From the NCBI RefSeq assembly GCF_022836495.1, contig NZ_BQXM01000003.1, positions 65,843-129,842 of the forward strand: DNA of 64,000 nt. The letters are read 5' to 3'. Position numbers and translations under genes: made by a program. Shown in pieces: positions 16,532-25,927 of this stretch. A model generated the notes under the pieces. The model ran no database searches. It was not told the origin of the DNA and saw only the letters and a list, made by a program, of their open reading frames with translations. Position 1 is the stretch's first letter. Every line of letters begins with the position of its first letter. The DNA comes from Desulforhabdus sp. TSK (lineage in GTDB: Bacteria > Desulfobacterota > Syntrophobacteria > Syntrophobacterales > Syntrophobacteraceae).

Positions 16532-18379
16532 ATGGAAAGGCTGACAGGAATCATGTTTCTCTTTTATCGAATCCTCCTCATCGGCCTGTTCTCGCTGCTT
16601 TGCATTTCGCCACTGTCGGCCGCGGAACAACCCTTTGATTCCAAACTGACCAAGCGCGTCGTAGTGCTGTATTCGGGACCTCCCGATTTCCCGGCAACGG
16701 AAATGACCGAAAAGGGCATACGCGAAGTTTTCTTTGGAAATCCCACATTCCATATCCAGCTCTTTTCCGAATACCTGGATCTGTCTCGGTTCCGTGACCT
16801 CCATCACAGAACGGCTCTTTCGGATCTCCTGCGTCACCGCTATGGGGATGGCGGGATCGATCTCCTCATCAGCGTGGATGTGCCCGCAGCTTTTTTTCTG
16901 CTGGAAAACGCGGAAAAAGTTTTTCCCGGGACCCCCATCGTCATGTGCTCCATCCCCAAGTCTCTCGAGGAACGCCTGGACGTCTCCCCCATGAGGGCCA
17001 GAACGACGGGAGTCTTTGAACCCATGAACGCCAGAGACCTTGTGGATTTGGCCCTCAACATCAAACCGGCCACCAAGTTTGCGGCTCTCGTTTGTGGTGC
17101 CTTCGAAAACGATCGTGTCCGGGCTGTGGGGTTCCGCAAGGCCATCGAGTCCCTGGGCGACAGGCTTGAGCTCATCGATTTAAGCGGGCTCACCCTGGAG
17201 GAGTTGATTGAGAGCACCAAAAAATTGCCCCGAGACTCGGCCATTTTTTACTCCACCTTCTTCGTGGACAGTATGGGGCGCAGCTTTATCCCACGGGATG
17301 TGCTCAAAATCATCTCCGATGCAGCGGATGTCCCCGTTTTCGGCCTCTATGAAATGTATCTCGGATACGGGATAATCGGAGGGCGGCTGGCCAGCATGAA
17401 ACTGCAGGGAAAAAAAGCTGCGGAGTTGGGCGCCAGGGTCCTTGAAGGTATTTCACCTGCGTCCATCCCTTTCCATGAGGGTGAGGACACCACTGTCCTT
17501 GCCTATGACTGGCGTCAATTGAAGCGCTTCAAAATCAGTGAAAGCGATTTGCCCCCGGGCGGCACGATCCTGTACCGGCAGCCCACGCTGTGGGAGCTCT
17601 ACAAATCTTATATCATCGGCGCCGTCTCTCTCATTGTCCTTGAGTCCATCCTCATCATTGCGCTGGTGATCAATCTCCAGAAACGGAAAAGGGCTGAAAT
17701 CGCTCTTCTCGGCAGCCGCGAAGAATTGAAGATTCTTGCCGGCCGATTGATCTCCTCCCAGGAAGAGGAGTTGAGCCGACTCTCCCGGGAATTTCACGAT
17801 GACCTTGCCCAAAGGCTTGCCGCCGTCGCCATCGAGTCGGGAACGCTGGAACTGCAGTCACCGCACATCGAAGCCACCGTTCTGCAAAAGATCGGGCACA
17901 TCAAGGAACAGTTGATCAGCCTGTCGGAAGATGTCCATGCCATTTCCAGGGAGCTCCACCCTTCCATCCTCAAGGACCTGGGGTTGGTGAGGGCCATCAG
18001 CTCACAGTGCATGAGCTTTTCCGACCGTGAAAACATTCCCGTCGATTTTGACTCCCAGGATATCCCCGAAACGATCCCCAGGGATATCGCCCTGACCATC
18101 TACCGCATCATCCAGGAAAGCTTGAGGAACATCGCCAAGCATTCGCGTGCCCAACAGGTCGAGATTTCGCTGAAGGGATTGGGCGATAAAATCCTGCTGA
18201 ACATCAAAGACGACGGCATGGGATTTGTTCCGCGCTGTGTGCGGCATACACCCGGCATTGGACTGGCGAGCATGCGGGAGAGAGTACAGTTTGTAAACGG
18301 GGACTTCGACATACGCTCCGAGCCGGGAAAAGGCACAGACATCAAAGTATCCGTACCTCTCGGAAAGAAAAAGGAATGA
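16532..18379 (+). CDS. Sensor histidine kinase with periplasmic ABC-binding-protein-like sensor domain
   Basis: Protein of 615 residues. An N-terminal signal/anchor (RILLIGLFSLLC), a periplasmic domain of about 310 residues resembling the TrpX/BMP-like ABC substrate-binding fold, one membrane helix (about 352-374), then a HisKA_3 dimerisation domain with phospho-acceptor His422 (EFHDDLAQR) and a NarX-type ATPase domain (ESLRNIAKHS, DDGMGF). An alternative start at 16553 has AGGAA close upstream. It overlaps the response regulator gene as ATGA. It probably senses a small ligand, perhaps the substrate of the adjacent operon. The ligand is inferred. Confidence 0.88.
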   Translation: MERLTGIMFLFYRILLIGLFSLLCISPLSAAEQPFDSKLTKRVVVLYSGPPDFPATEMTEKGIREVFFGNPTFHIQLFSEYLDLSRFRDLHHRTALSDLLRHRYGDGGIDLLISVDVPAAFFLLENAEKVFPGTPIVMCSIPKSLEERLDVSPMRARTTGVFEPMNARDLVDLALNIKPATKFAALVCGAFENDRVRAVGFRKAIESLGDRLELIDLSGLTLEELIESTKKLPRDSAIFYSTFFVDSMGRSFIPRDVLKIISDAADVPVFGLYEMYLGYGIIGGRLASMKLQGKKAAELGARVLEGISPASIPFHEGEDTTVLAYDWRQLKRFKISESDLPPGGTILYRQPTLWELYKSYIIGAVSLIVLESILIIALVINLQKRKRAEIALLGSREELKILAGRLISSQEEELSRLSREFHDDLAQRLAAVAIESGTLELQSPHIEATVLQKIGHIKEQLISLSEDVHAISRELHPSILKDLGLVRAISSQCMSFSDRENIPVDFDSQDIPETIPRDIALTIYRIIQESLRNIAKHSRAQQVEISLKGLGDKILLNIKDDGMGFVPRCVRHTPGIGLASMRERVQFVNGDFDIRSEPGKGTDIKVSVPLGKKKE

Positions 18380-19017
18380 AACGAGCAAAAATTCTTTTAG
18401 CGGATGATCACCGCATTGTCGCCGAAGGGCTCCGGGGATTGCTGGAACCCGAGTTCGAGCTGGTAGGGATTGTGGAAGACGGGCGGGCAATGCTTGAGGC
18501 GGTGGACAAGCTGAAGCCCGATGTCGTCGTGGCCGATGTCTCCATGCCCCTCCTGAACGGGATTGACGCCGTGCGCCTCCTGAAGAAAAAAAACAAGGAG
18601 ATCGCCGTCGTCTTCCTGACCATGCACCTGGACGTGACCTATGCCGCGAGCGCTTTCGAAGTCGGGGCTTCCGGCTACGTCCTGAAGCATTCCGCTCCTT
18701 CCGAGCTCGTCACCGCCATCAACAGCGCCCTCAGAGGAAGGACCTACATCACTCCCCTGCTGGCCGGGGAGCTCCTCCAGTACCACCAGAAAAAGCCGCA
18801 AAGCGCGGAGGGTGAAATCGCCAGGCTCACTTCCCGCCAGCGCGAAGTGCTGCAGCTCCTGGCCGAGGGCCACTCGGTGAAGGAAGTCGCCACTATTTTA
18901 CACATCTCTACACGGACCGTGGAATTTCACAAATACGGCATGATGGAAGTACTGGGGCTGAAGAGCTCTGCGGAGCTGGTGCGCTTTGCAGTCAAGCACG
19001 GGCTCATCACCGAGTGA
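18376..19017 (+). CDS. NarL/FixJ-family response regulator
   Basis: Protein of 213 residues, typical length. Receiver domain with acidic pair D10/D11 and phospho-acceptor Asp54 (VADVSMP), and a LuxR-type helix-turn-helix at about 147-205 (LTSRQREVLQLLAEG, then ISTRTVEFHK). The start overlaps the sensor stop, so kinase and regulator are co-translated. The likely target is the sulfatase-like operon upstream, by position. Confidence 0.92.
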   Translation: MKRAKILLADDHRIVAEGLRGLLEPEFELVGIVEDGRAMLEAVDKLKPDVVVADVSMPLLNGIDAVRLLKKKNKEIAVVFLTMHLDVTYAASAFEVGASGYVLKHSAPSELVTAINSALRGRTYITPLLAGELLQYHQKKPQSAEGEIARLTSRQREVLQLLAEGHSVKEVATILHISTRTVEFHKYGMMEVLGLKSSAELVRFAVKHGLITE

Positions 19018-19046
19018 GCGTTGAATCGGCAGGACGTGAAGCACTC

Positions 19047-20402
19047 TTACACGGAAAGGCAGCTCGTTTCCAGGCGCCTGCTAACGTAATCCACCTGGCG
19101 TTTCATTTTGTTGTTCCTGTCCTGCATCTCCTTGTTCAAGCCGTTGACCGCATACAAGACGGAGCTGTGGCTGCGATTGAACATTTTGCCGATGTTCACC
19201 AGAGATTCCGTCGTGTACTGGCGGCACAGGTACATCCCGATCTTTCGAGCCATGGCGATCTCCTTCTTGCGCATTGCCGACTTCAGCTCTTCCATGGAAA
19301 TCTGGAAGCTGGCGCAGATGATCTTTTGAATGTGCTCCACGGTGATTTTCGGCAGCTGATTGAGCATGGTCTGGGTCACTTCCTGGGCCAGCTGCAGGGA
19401 AATGGGGATGCCCAGGATGTTGCTCTTGGCCATCATACCCACGAGGCAGCTCTCTATCTGGCGAATGTCCCCATTGATGCGGTCGGCTAGAAATTCCACC
19501 ACCTCCATGGGAAGACGGACACTCTCCGTGCTGGCCTTCCGCTTGATGATCTCCACCCGGGTCCTGAAATCGGGCCGATCGATGGGGGTCACGAGGATGC
19601 CTCCCAGGCGCGACTGTAATTCGATGCTGAGCCTGGGGATATCCTTGGGGTAGGCATTCCCGGTGCACAGAATTTTCTTTCCACGGTCCATGAGCTCATC
19701 CAGAGTGTACACCAGCTCATTCTGGACTTTTTCCTTGCCGCTCAGGAATTCCACCTTCTCCAGGAGCAGCACGTCGCACCCACGACGAAACTTGTTCTTG
19801 AAGGCCTCGATGCTCCCATGCTTCAAGGAAAAAATCATCTCGTTGGCAAACTGCTCCGCCGTCACGTACTGGACTCTCAGATCCGGTTGCTTCTGGAGAA
19901 ACAAGTTCCCCACCGCGTGGGAAAGATGGCTCTTGCCGAGACCCGTCTCCGAAAGAACGTAGACAGACTGGTTGTAAAGCTGCTGCCCACTGGCCATGGC
20001 CATAGAGGCTGCGTAGGCAAAATGATTGCAATTGCCCACGACAAACTGATCGAAGGTGAAACGGGGGTTGAAGGCAGGTCCGGTACGTTTGATCAAATCA
20101 TGGAAGGAAATCTGCCGGGGGCCTTCCGTCTCCTCTTGAACCTTTTCCGGCTCAAGTTGAGAGTCCTTGACAATCTGGTACTGGATCTTCTCCACCTGGG
20201 GCAGGTGCTTTTGAGTGATCGGGATCAGTTTCTCTTCGAGCTTTTCCCGCACCCATTCGATGTGGAACCGATTCCTACAGCCAAGGATCAGGGAGCCCTC
20301 TTCAATTCCCAGGGGATCAATGGTGGACACCCAAAGATCGTACTGCCCCCTGGAAAGAGTCTTTTGGACTTTTTTCTTTATTTCTTGCCATTCCTGGACC
20401 AT
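19047..20402 (-). CDS. Divergent DnaA paralogue
   Basis: Protein of 451 residues with DnaA architecture: N-terminal domain, AAA+ domain, C-terminal helix-turn-helix. Walker A (TGLGKSH, about 153-159) is intact. Walker B, normally LIDDIQF, reads LLEKVEF (213-219), so both Asp positions are Glu215 and Lys216. The conserved arginine of box VII (LQSR) is kept. In domain IV the DnaA signature RDHTTVLHA reads RSHSSVLYA with one residue fewer before it. DNA recognition and ATP hydrolysis are thus probably altered. It is convergent with the response regulator. It is likely a second DnaA, not the replication initiator, since I see no DnaA-box cluster nearby. Confidence 0.85.
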   Translation of the reverse strand: MVQEWQEIKKKVQKTLSRGQYDLWVSTIDPLGIEEGSLILGCRNRFHIEWVREKLEEKLIPITQKHLPQVEKIQYQIVKDSQLEPEKVQEETEGPRQISFHDLIKRTGPAFNPRFTFDQFVVGNCNHFAYAASMAMASGQQLYNQSVYVLSETGLGKSHLSHAVGNLFLQKQPDLRVQYVTAEQFANEMIFSLKHGSIEAFKNKFRRGCDVLLLEKVEFLSGKEKVQNELVYTLDELMDRGKKILCTGNAYPKDIPRLSIELQSRLGGILVTPIDRPDFRTRVEIIKRKASTESVRLPMEVVEFLADRINGDIRQIESCLVGMMAKSNILGIPISLQLAQEVTQTMLNQLPKITVEHIQKIICASFQISMEELKSAMRKKEIAMARKIGMYLCRQYTTESLVNIGKMFNRSHSSVLYAVNGLNKEMQDRNNKMKRQVDYVSRRLETSCLSV

Positions 20403-21169
20403 ATGAACTCGATTTCCCTTCTCCCACCGGCCTTCGGTGGGCAGGATGTCAAAGCAGGCCGTTCAGAGAGCTCAGCTCTCCCCCCTCGCTTGGAGAATCC
20501 AAAGACAAAGAAATCCCTCTGAGAACATTCTGCATGTTCCCATAGCATGAGGGGAGAGGAAAAACATTTTTAACAACTTGAATTTGCAGCAGAAAAAAAC
20601 GAGAATGAAGCAAAACCGAATGACAGGCTCTGATCCGTTTCCAAAAGTCGTGTGCCTTACATATCCAAGAATCCGGGAGGGGTCAAAGTTGATCTGACGA
20701 GTTTCGAAGGAGATCCTTCCCTGAAGGGTGGAGGCAGAAAATCGTCAGGATGCATGGATGTTAGACGTTAAAAATTTCTAACCCCTTGATGCGAGTGATT
20801 TTTTCTAAAATCATTTTTACCGTGGCATCTTGGTCACTTGGACCCTCTTGCGGGCTTCGTTCTCCAAAAGCAGATATCTCGAACTTTCATTTTCTCTCCT
20901 TTTCTCAAAAAATCATTCCCGCACTTTGGTGCTGCAGGGGTCCCCCTGGAAGCCGCTTGATTCGACAAGATTTTCTTGCAGTGGAGCTCGGCAGATTTTT
21001 TTCAGGAGCGTGTGACACCCCGGCAGAACCAAATTCCCAGGCATGGAAATGACAAATTTTTCCCTCATTGACCGTTTTTCCATTCTTTCTCTTGCCAGTA
21101 CCGTTTTCTTTGAAATATGTTTAATATGTTTCCAACAGTACGAGTCGAACCCAAGAAATAAGGATCGTG
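20403..21169. other. Divergent intergenic region between the dnaA paralogue and the HD gene
   Basis: About 770 bases with no supported gene. Close to the DnaA paralogue start lie three inverted repeats: CCCACCG 20423-20429 with 20435-20441, GAGAGCT 20466-20472 with 20474-20480, and GAACAT 20523-20528 with ATGTTC 20534-20539. No TTATCCACA-type boxes or AT-rich unwinding element stand out, so no origin is claimed. Confidence 0.5.
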
Positions 21170-21766
21170 ATGTACACGCTGGCTACCCCGACGCGCGAAC
21201 AGTGCCTGAAGCTCATCGCTCAGGTGGAAATGCCTCCTCATATCCAAAATCATAGTTTCATGGTGGCAGAAATCTCTCTCTACCTGGGCCGCTTTCTGAA
21301 ACAAGAATATCCCTCCCTGGACCTGGATCTTCTCCAGGCATCGGCCCTGCTGCACGACATCGCCAAAGCCCCCAGCCTTACCACGGACGAGAGCCACTGT
21401 GAGCTGGGGGCCAGGATGCTGGAAGAATGGGGCTATCTCCACATTGCGCCCATTGTGGAAGAGCACGCCAGCCTGGAGTCCTATCGCCTGCAGGGTCCCC
21501 TCAATGAATCCCTCATCGTGAACTACTCGGATAAACGAGTGAAGCACGATGAAATCGTCTCACTGGAAGATCGGTTCTACGATCTCATGGAGCGCTACGG
21601 AAAAACCCGGGAACATAAGAGCAGGATCTGGAGGAAGCTCGACCTCTATCGGATGCTGGAGGACAAAATTTTCGCACGTCTTCCCATCAGCCCGGAGGAG
21701 AGAGAGCTCATGGAACTGTCCCCCCAAACCTATTCACCCATGGCATGGGAGTCTTATGAGCGGTAA
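21170..21766 (+). CDS. HD-domain phosphohydrolase
   Basis: Protein of 198 residues from ATG 21170 with AAGGA upstream. A GTG immediately before it is less likely. HD metal residues: His (HIQNHSFMV), HD (LLHDIAK) and a later His/Asp set (EEHASLES, NYSDKRV). A charged C-terminal region follows. It resembles small COG1418-type HD phosphohydrolases. The substrate is unknown. Its last 11 bases overlap the start of ddl, so the two are co-translated. Confidence 0.8.
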   Translation: MYTLATPTREQCLKLIAQVEMPPHIQNHSFMVAEISLYLGRFLKQEYPSLDLDLLQASALLHDIAKAPSLTTDESHCELGARMLEEWGYLHIAPIVEEHASLESYRLQGPLNESLIVNYSDKRVKHDEIVSLEDRFYDLMERYGKTREHKSRIWRKLDLYRMLEDKIFARLPISPEERELMELSPQTYSPMAWESYER

Positions 21767-22691
21767 AAAATTGAGGGTTGCATTGCTGGCCGGTGGGAAA
21801 TCCGCGGAGCGCGACGTTTCCCTGAAGAGTGGAGAACAGGTTTTCCAGGCGCTCGACAAGGATCGATACGAAATCTTCCGGTATGATCCCCGCGACGACC
21901 TCCCCCGCCTGGCTCAGGAGGCCGCGGACATCGACGTGGCCCTCATCATCCTGCACGGCCGCATGGGAGAGGACGGCACCATCCAGGGATTTCTCGAATC
22001 CTTGGGGATCCCTTATCAGGGCAGCGGGATACTGGGAAGCGCCATTGCCATCAACAAGATCCTGAGCAAAGAACTTTATGAGCGCGCAGGCTTGCCCGTC
22101 GCCCCCTACGCCGTGCTGGAACGGGACCGCCCGATTGATCCGGCAGAGGTCGTCGGGCGCCTCGGACTCCCCCTGGTGATCAAGCCCGAGCACGAGGGCT
22201 CCAGCATTGGACTGAGCATTGTCAAGACCGAGGCGGAGCTGCCGGAGGCCTTGAAGGAGGGATGGCGATACGATCGACGCTGCATGGTTGAAAAATTCAT
22301 TCGCGGCGTGGAAGTGACCTGCGGGGTTCTGGGAAACGACACCCTGCAGGCGCTGCCTTTGATCGAGATTGTTCCCGGCGATGCCTATGAATTTTTCGAT
22401 TACCAGGCGAAGTACACCCCCGGTGCCACAAAGGAAATCTGCCCTGCGCGCATTTCCCCCGCTCTGACCGAGCGGGCACAGGAGCTGGCCAGGCGCGCGC
22501 ACCAGGCTCTCTTCTGCAGGGGCTACAGCCGCACGGACATGATCGTTGCAGGAGAAGACATTTATATTCTGGAAACGAACACCATTCCGGGCATGACGGC
22601 AACCAGCCTCTTCCCTCAGGCCGCAGCCGTCGCAGGTATTTCCTTCTCTCCACTCCTGGACCGCCTCATTGAACTGGCCCTGGAAAAGTAA
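21756..22691 (+). CDS. ddl: D-alanine--D-alanine ligase
   Basis: Protein of 311 residues of the ATP-grasp fold. Motifs: LLAGGKSAERDVSLKSG at the N-terminus, HGRMGEDG, KPEHEGSSIGLS, EKFIRGVEVT and ETNTIPGMT near the end for Mg-ATP. It makes the D-Ala-D-Ala dipeptide for peptidoglycan in the cytoplasm. The start at ATG 21756 inside the HD gene has GGGAG four bases upstream. The usual HGxxGEDGxxQG has HGRMGEDG, with Arg replacing the small residue. Confidence 0.93.
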   Translation: MSGKKLRVALLAGGKSAERDVSLKSGEQVFQALDKDRYEIFRYDPRDDLPRLAQEAADIDVALIILHGRMGEDGTIQGFLESLGIPYQGSGILGSAIAINKILSKELYERAGLPVAPYAVLERDRPIDPAEVVGRLGLPLVIKPEHEGSSIGLSIVKTEAELPEALKEGWRYDRRCMVEKFIRGVEVTCGVLGNDTLQALPLIEIVPGDAYEFFDYQAKYTPGATKEICPARISPALTERAQELARRAHQALFCRGYSRTDMIVAGEDIYILETNTIPGMTATSLFPQAAAVAGISFSPLLDRLIELALEK

Positions 22692-22709
22692 AGAGGGACA
22701 TCTGCCGGG

Positions 22710-24317
22710 TCAAAGGATCTGTTGCACCTGGAGACACTGCAGGGCATAGGCCCCTGACAGGATATCCATGAAGCTCCTCAAGAAGGGACCGTCCGTCTCC
22801 ACTTGCAGGTGACTCCAGGGCGACTGCTCCTCCAGGGGATCGAAGCGGCGGATCATTTCCGAAAGATGCTGCAGGCGGGCATCCGAAAGGCTGTCTGCCG
22901 AGGCCTCCCGCTGTTTGAGGCGTTCCCGCAGGGTTTCTTCGTGGCAGATGCATTCTACGAACACGAGGTTCGTGTCCAAGTCGCGGGCCAATTGCTGTAC
23001 ATCCTCTCTATCCTTGCGTCGTGAATAGGAGGCGTCCAGGATGACGGAGCGCCCGTTCTTCAGCTGCTCCTGGGCCGCGAAGAGCATCCGCGCGTACACC
23101 CTGTGCCGCATCTCGGGTCGGTAGATCCCCGCATCCAGAGGAACGACGTGCGATCCCCCGGCCGATTCTCCCATCTCTTCCCTGCGAATACGGTCGGATT
23201 GAAAGTGTGGGAGATGGAGGGCTTCGGCGAGCTCCTGAGCCAGGGAAGACTTCCCCGTGGCCGGCAGTCCGCAGAAAACCCAGAGTGTGGGACGACTGAA
23301 CTGCATGGCATACCGATAGGCGAGCTGTAAGTAGGTTTCAACCAGCTTCCGCCCACCAGCCCATCCTTCGGCCTCCTCCCCTTCTGCGGGGAGACTGAGG
23401 CAGGCCACCTTCAATTTCACGACAGCGCGGTAAGCGGCATAGAAGTCGAGGAGGGCATAAAGCCCGGGGTCTCGAGCCCTCTCGGCATAGGCGGACAGAA
23501 ATTTCCGGCTCATTTCGGCGTGGCCCAGACGCTCCAAGTCCATGTGCAGAAAGGCCAGGTCCACGGCGACGTCTCCGTAGCGGAAGCGATCGTTGAATTC
23601 AATGCAATCGATGATCTGAATGCCGTCTGAAAAATAGATGTGCTCTGCCTTCAAGTCGCCATGGCCGTCCCGTATGCGCCCTTCCCTGATTCTTTTCTCG
23701 AAAAGATCTCCGGCATTGGCGAAGAAGGCTCGACTGACCTGGCGGATGAACTCCCAGGACTCCCGGGGCACGACTTCCTCCACAAAGGGCTCGATCTGCC
23801 TGAAATTCTCTTCCATGTTGAAAGAGATCGCTTCCGCCCGACCGAACCCATCGATGGTATCGCTCTGAGCACACCGGTCATAAAAATCCGCCAGGAGTCG
23901 CCCAAGTTCCTGCATGGCCCCAGGAAAGATCTCACCGTGTTGCAGCAGCCATTCCAGGCTGTCGCACTCCCGAAGTTGCTTCATCCTGACGGCATAGTCC
24001 AGGATCTTTCCTTTCCCTTCCAGGGAAACGCCTCCGGCTGCATCCTCCGAAAGGCAAACCACCCCGGAATAAACCCCGTGGCTCAGCCGCTGGTTCAGGA
24101 GTACTTCCTGTTCGCAAAAATGTTTTCGGGCATCGAGGGATTGGAAATCCAGGAAGCCGAAATTCACCGGCTTTTTGAGTTTATAGGCCCAGAGGCCTGT
24201 CAGGAACACGACGGAAATGTGGGTCTCCCGGCGCTCCAAAGCGGAAACCGGGTGGGGATAGAAAGCGGAGTCTGCCATGGCCCGGCAGACCCTCTCGAAA
24301 ACCTGTCGCGTCTCCAT
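22710..24317 (-). CDS. Aminoglycoside-phosphotransferase-like and P-loop kinase fusion
   Basis: Protein of 535 residues. The N-terminal part (about 1-330) has a kinase-like fold with the catalytic loop DGHGDLKAEH and metal-binding IIDCIEFND. The C-terminal part (about 345-520) is an AAA-type P-loop kinase (GLPATGKSSLA) with SDRIRRE, as in gluconate or polynucleotide kinase-like proteins. This matches the COG2187/COG0645 bifunctional family as I recall it. The natural substrates are unknown and antibiotic resistance should not be assumed. It is convergent with ddl. Confidence 0.82.
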   Translation of the reverse strand: METRQVFERVCRAMADSAFYPHPVSALERRETHISVVFLTGLWAYKLKKPVNFGFLDFQSLDARKHFCEQEVLLNQRLSHGVYSGVVCLSEDAAGGVSLEGKGKILDYAVRMKQLRECDSLEWLLQHGEIFPGAMQELGRLLADFYDRCAQSDTIDGFGRAEAISFNMEENFRQIEPFVEEVVPRESWEFIRQVSRAFFANAGDLFEKRIREGRIRDGHGDLKAEHIYFSDGIQIIDCIEFNDRFRYGDVAVDLAFLHMDLERLGHAEMSRKFLSAYAERARDPGLYALLDFYAAYRAVVKLKVACLSLPAEGEEAEGWAGGRKLVETYLQLAYRYAMQFSRPTLWVFCGLPATGKSSLAQELAEALHLPHFQSDRIRREEMGESAGGSHVVPLDAGIYRPEMRHRVYARMLFAAQEQLKNGRSVILDASYSRRKDREDVQQLARDLDTNLVFVECICHEETLRERLKQREASADSLSDARLQHLSEMIRRFDPLEEQSPWSHLQVETDGPFLRSFMDILSGAYALQCLQVQQIL

Positions 24318-24343
24318 GAGGAGCTATTTCTCTCAAAAACGAC

Positions 24344-25117
24344 TCATTTGAGCCGTTCGATGCAGGCATATGCGCTGTGGTTGTGGATGGATTCGAAATT
24401 TTCCACATCCACCTTGAACCACAGGACATTGGCATCGGTTTTCAGGGCTGAGGCGACATCACGCACTACATCCTCCACAAACTTGGGATTTTCGTACGCC
24501 TTCTCCGTGACGAATTTTTCGTCGGGCCGTTTCAATACAGAATAGACTTCACAGGATGCGCAGTGCTCCACCAGGTGTACCAGGTCCTCGATCCAGATGA
24601 ACTTCTTGAAACGGACAGCGAGGCGCACCATGCCTCTCTGGTTGTGCGCCCCATGCATGCTGATCTCTTTGGAACAGGGACAGACGGTTGTTATGGGCAC
24701 ATTCACCTCGAGCACCAGGTCACATTCGTTGCTCTGATCCAGGGACCCCGCCACCCGGCAGCCGTACTCCATGAGGCCGGCCGTGACCGTGATGGGCGAA
24801 AGCTTTTTGATGAAGTAAGGAAAGCTGATCTCCAGGTGAGCCGACCCCGCCTGCAGTCGAAGCTGCATTTCCTCGAGAATCGTGGACACCTCCCGCATGT
24901 CCAGGTTTCCATGGAATTCATTCAAGATCTCGATGAATCGGCTCATGTGGGTGCCCTTGAACTCACGGGGCAGATTCACATACATGTTGATGCTTGCCAC
25001 CGTGTGCTGAGCCCCATTGTTCTTGTCCATCACCGTGATGGGGTAGCGGATGTCCTTGACTCCTACCTTGTCAACTCTGATGTTCCTGTGATCCGTCTGA
25101 CTCTGCACGTCGATCAT
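24344..25117 (-). CDS. folE2: GTP cyclohydrolase FolE2 (type IB)
   Basis: Protein of 257 residues. TVCPCSKEIS (metal-site Cys) and GAHNQRG are diagnostic of the metal-flexible COG1469 family, which makes 7,8-dihydroneopterin triphosphate from GTP for folate and queuosine. ATG 25117 is preferred because GAGGGA lies four bases before it. An in-frame ATG at 25129 is possible. It is 15 bases after the cooC-like gene on the same strand and may be cotranscribed. Confidence 0.92.
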   Translation of the reverse strand: MIDVQSQTDHRNIRVDKVGVKDIRYPITVMDKNNGAQHTVASINMYVNLPREFKGTHMSRFIEILNEFHGNLDMREVSTILEEMQLRLQAGSAHLEISFPYFIKKLSPITVTAGLMEYGCRVAGSLDQSNECDLVLEVNVPITTVCPCSKEISMHGAHNQRGMVRLAVRFKKFIWIEDLVHLVEHCASCEVYSVLKRPDEKFVTEKAYENPKFVEDVVRDVASALKTDANVLWFKVDVENFESIHNHSAYACIERLK

Positions 25118-25132
25118 GCAATCCCTCATGTT

Positions 25133-25927
25133 TTACGTTTCCCGAGAAGCGGCCACCGTCCTTAGGCTCTGCAGATTCATGGCGATTTCTTCAAAGCACT
25201 TACGGGTTTCCTCCCGCAGTTGTTCCGGAAAGATTCCCCGAAGGTCTGCTTCAATGAGGCCGTCGTCGTATGGAATGAACCCCAGGAATCGGTATTCAGG
25301 GAGATTTTCCTTGAGAAATTCCCGGTCCTTGTCACCCCGAACCTTATTCCCCACCAGGGCAAAGTTGCTGAGGCCGATATCCATGCCCAGTTCTTTAATG
25401 CGAAGGGCTGTTTCGATACTGCGCCGTCCCGGTTCCACGACAACAACGAGGCAGTCCACAGCCTTGGACGTCCCCCGCCCCAGATGCTCGATCCCGGCTT
25501 CCATGTCCATGACCACGACCTCGTCACGCCTCAGGATGAGGTGCTGCACGAGATTCTTCAGGAGAACGCTCTCAGGGCAGACACACCCTGTCCCGCCTTT
25601 TTTCACTCCTCCCATGACCATCAGGCGAATGCGATCCCCACTGGAAACCGCCAGCTTTTCGGGAAGGTCGTCCACCTGTGGATTCAATTTGAAAAAACCC
25701 CCGAAGCTCCCGGGAACGGATTCGGTCCGCTCGGCCACGAGATCTTTCATTTTGGCAATGGGAACGATGTTCGACGCATCTTTGATGCCCAGGCCATGCC
25801 CCAGGTTGGCATCCGGATCCGCATCGATGGCCAGTACCTTGTTCCCCTGCTCCGCAAACCACTTCACCAGAAAAGCTGAAAGTGTCGTCTTTCCGACGCC
25901 ACCCTTTCCACTGACTGCTATCTTCAA
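25133..25927 (-). CDS. cooC: CooC-like nickel-insertion ATPase
   Basis: Protein of 264 residues of the MinD/NifH-type ATPase family. Deviant Walker A GKGGVGKTT (7-15), DADPDANLG, and a Cys115-Val-Cys117 pair that in CooC bridges the dimer and binds metal. TTG start with GGAGG seven bases upstream. In CO-dehydrogenase-containing anaerobes CooC matures the Ni-Fe-S cluster of CODH. No CODH gene is in this window, so the client must be elsewhere. Confidence 0.85.
   Translation of the reverse strand: MKIAVSGKGGVGKTTLSAFLVKWFAEQGNKVLAIDADPDANLGHGLGIKDASNIVPIAKMKDLVAERTESVPGSFGGFFKLNPQVDDLPEKLAVSSGDRIRLMVMGGVKKGGTGCVCPESVLLKNLVQHLILRRDEVVVMDMEAGIEHLGRGTSKAVDCLVVVVEPGRRSIETALRIKELGMDIGLSNFALVGNKVRGDKDREFLKENLPEYRFLGFIPYDDGLIEADLRGIFPEQLREETRKCFEEIAMNLQSLRTVAASRET

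Noticed and set aside
20523-20539. LexA/SOS box before the DnaA paralogue
   Set aside because: GAACAT and ATGTTC arms are separated by 5 bases, which fits neither the E. coli nor the Bacillus LexA spacing.
20403-21169. Replication origin next to the DnaA gene
   Set aside because: No TTATCCACA-type box cluster or AT-rich unwinding element, no dnaN or gyrB nearby, and the DnaA itself is divergent.
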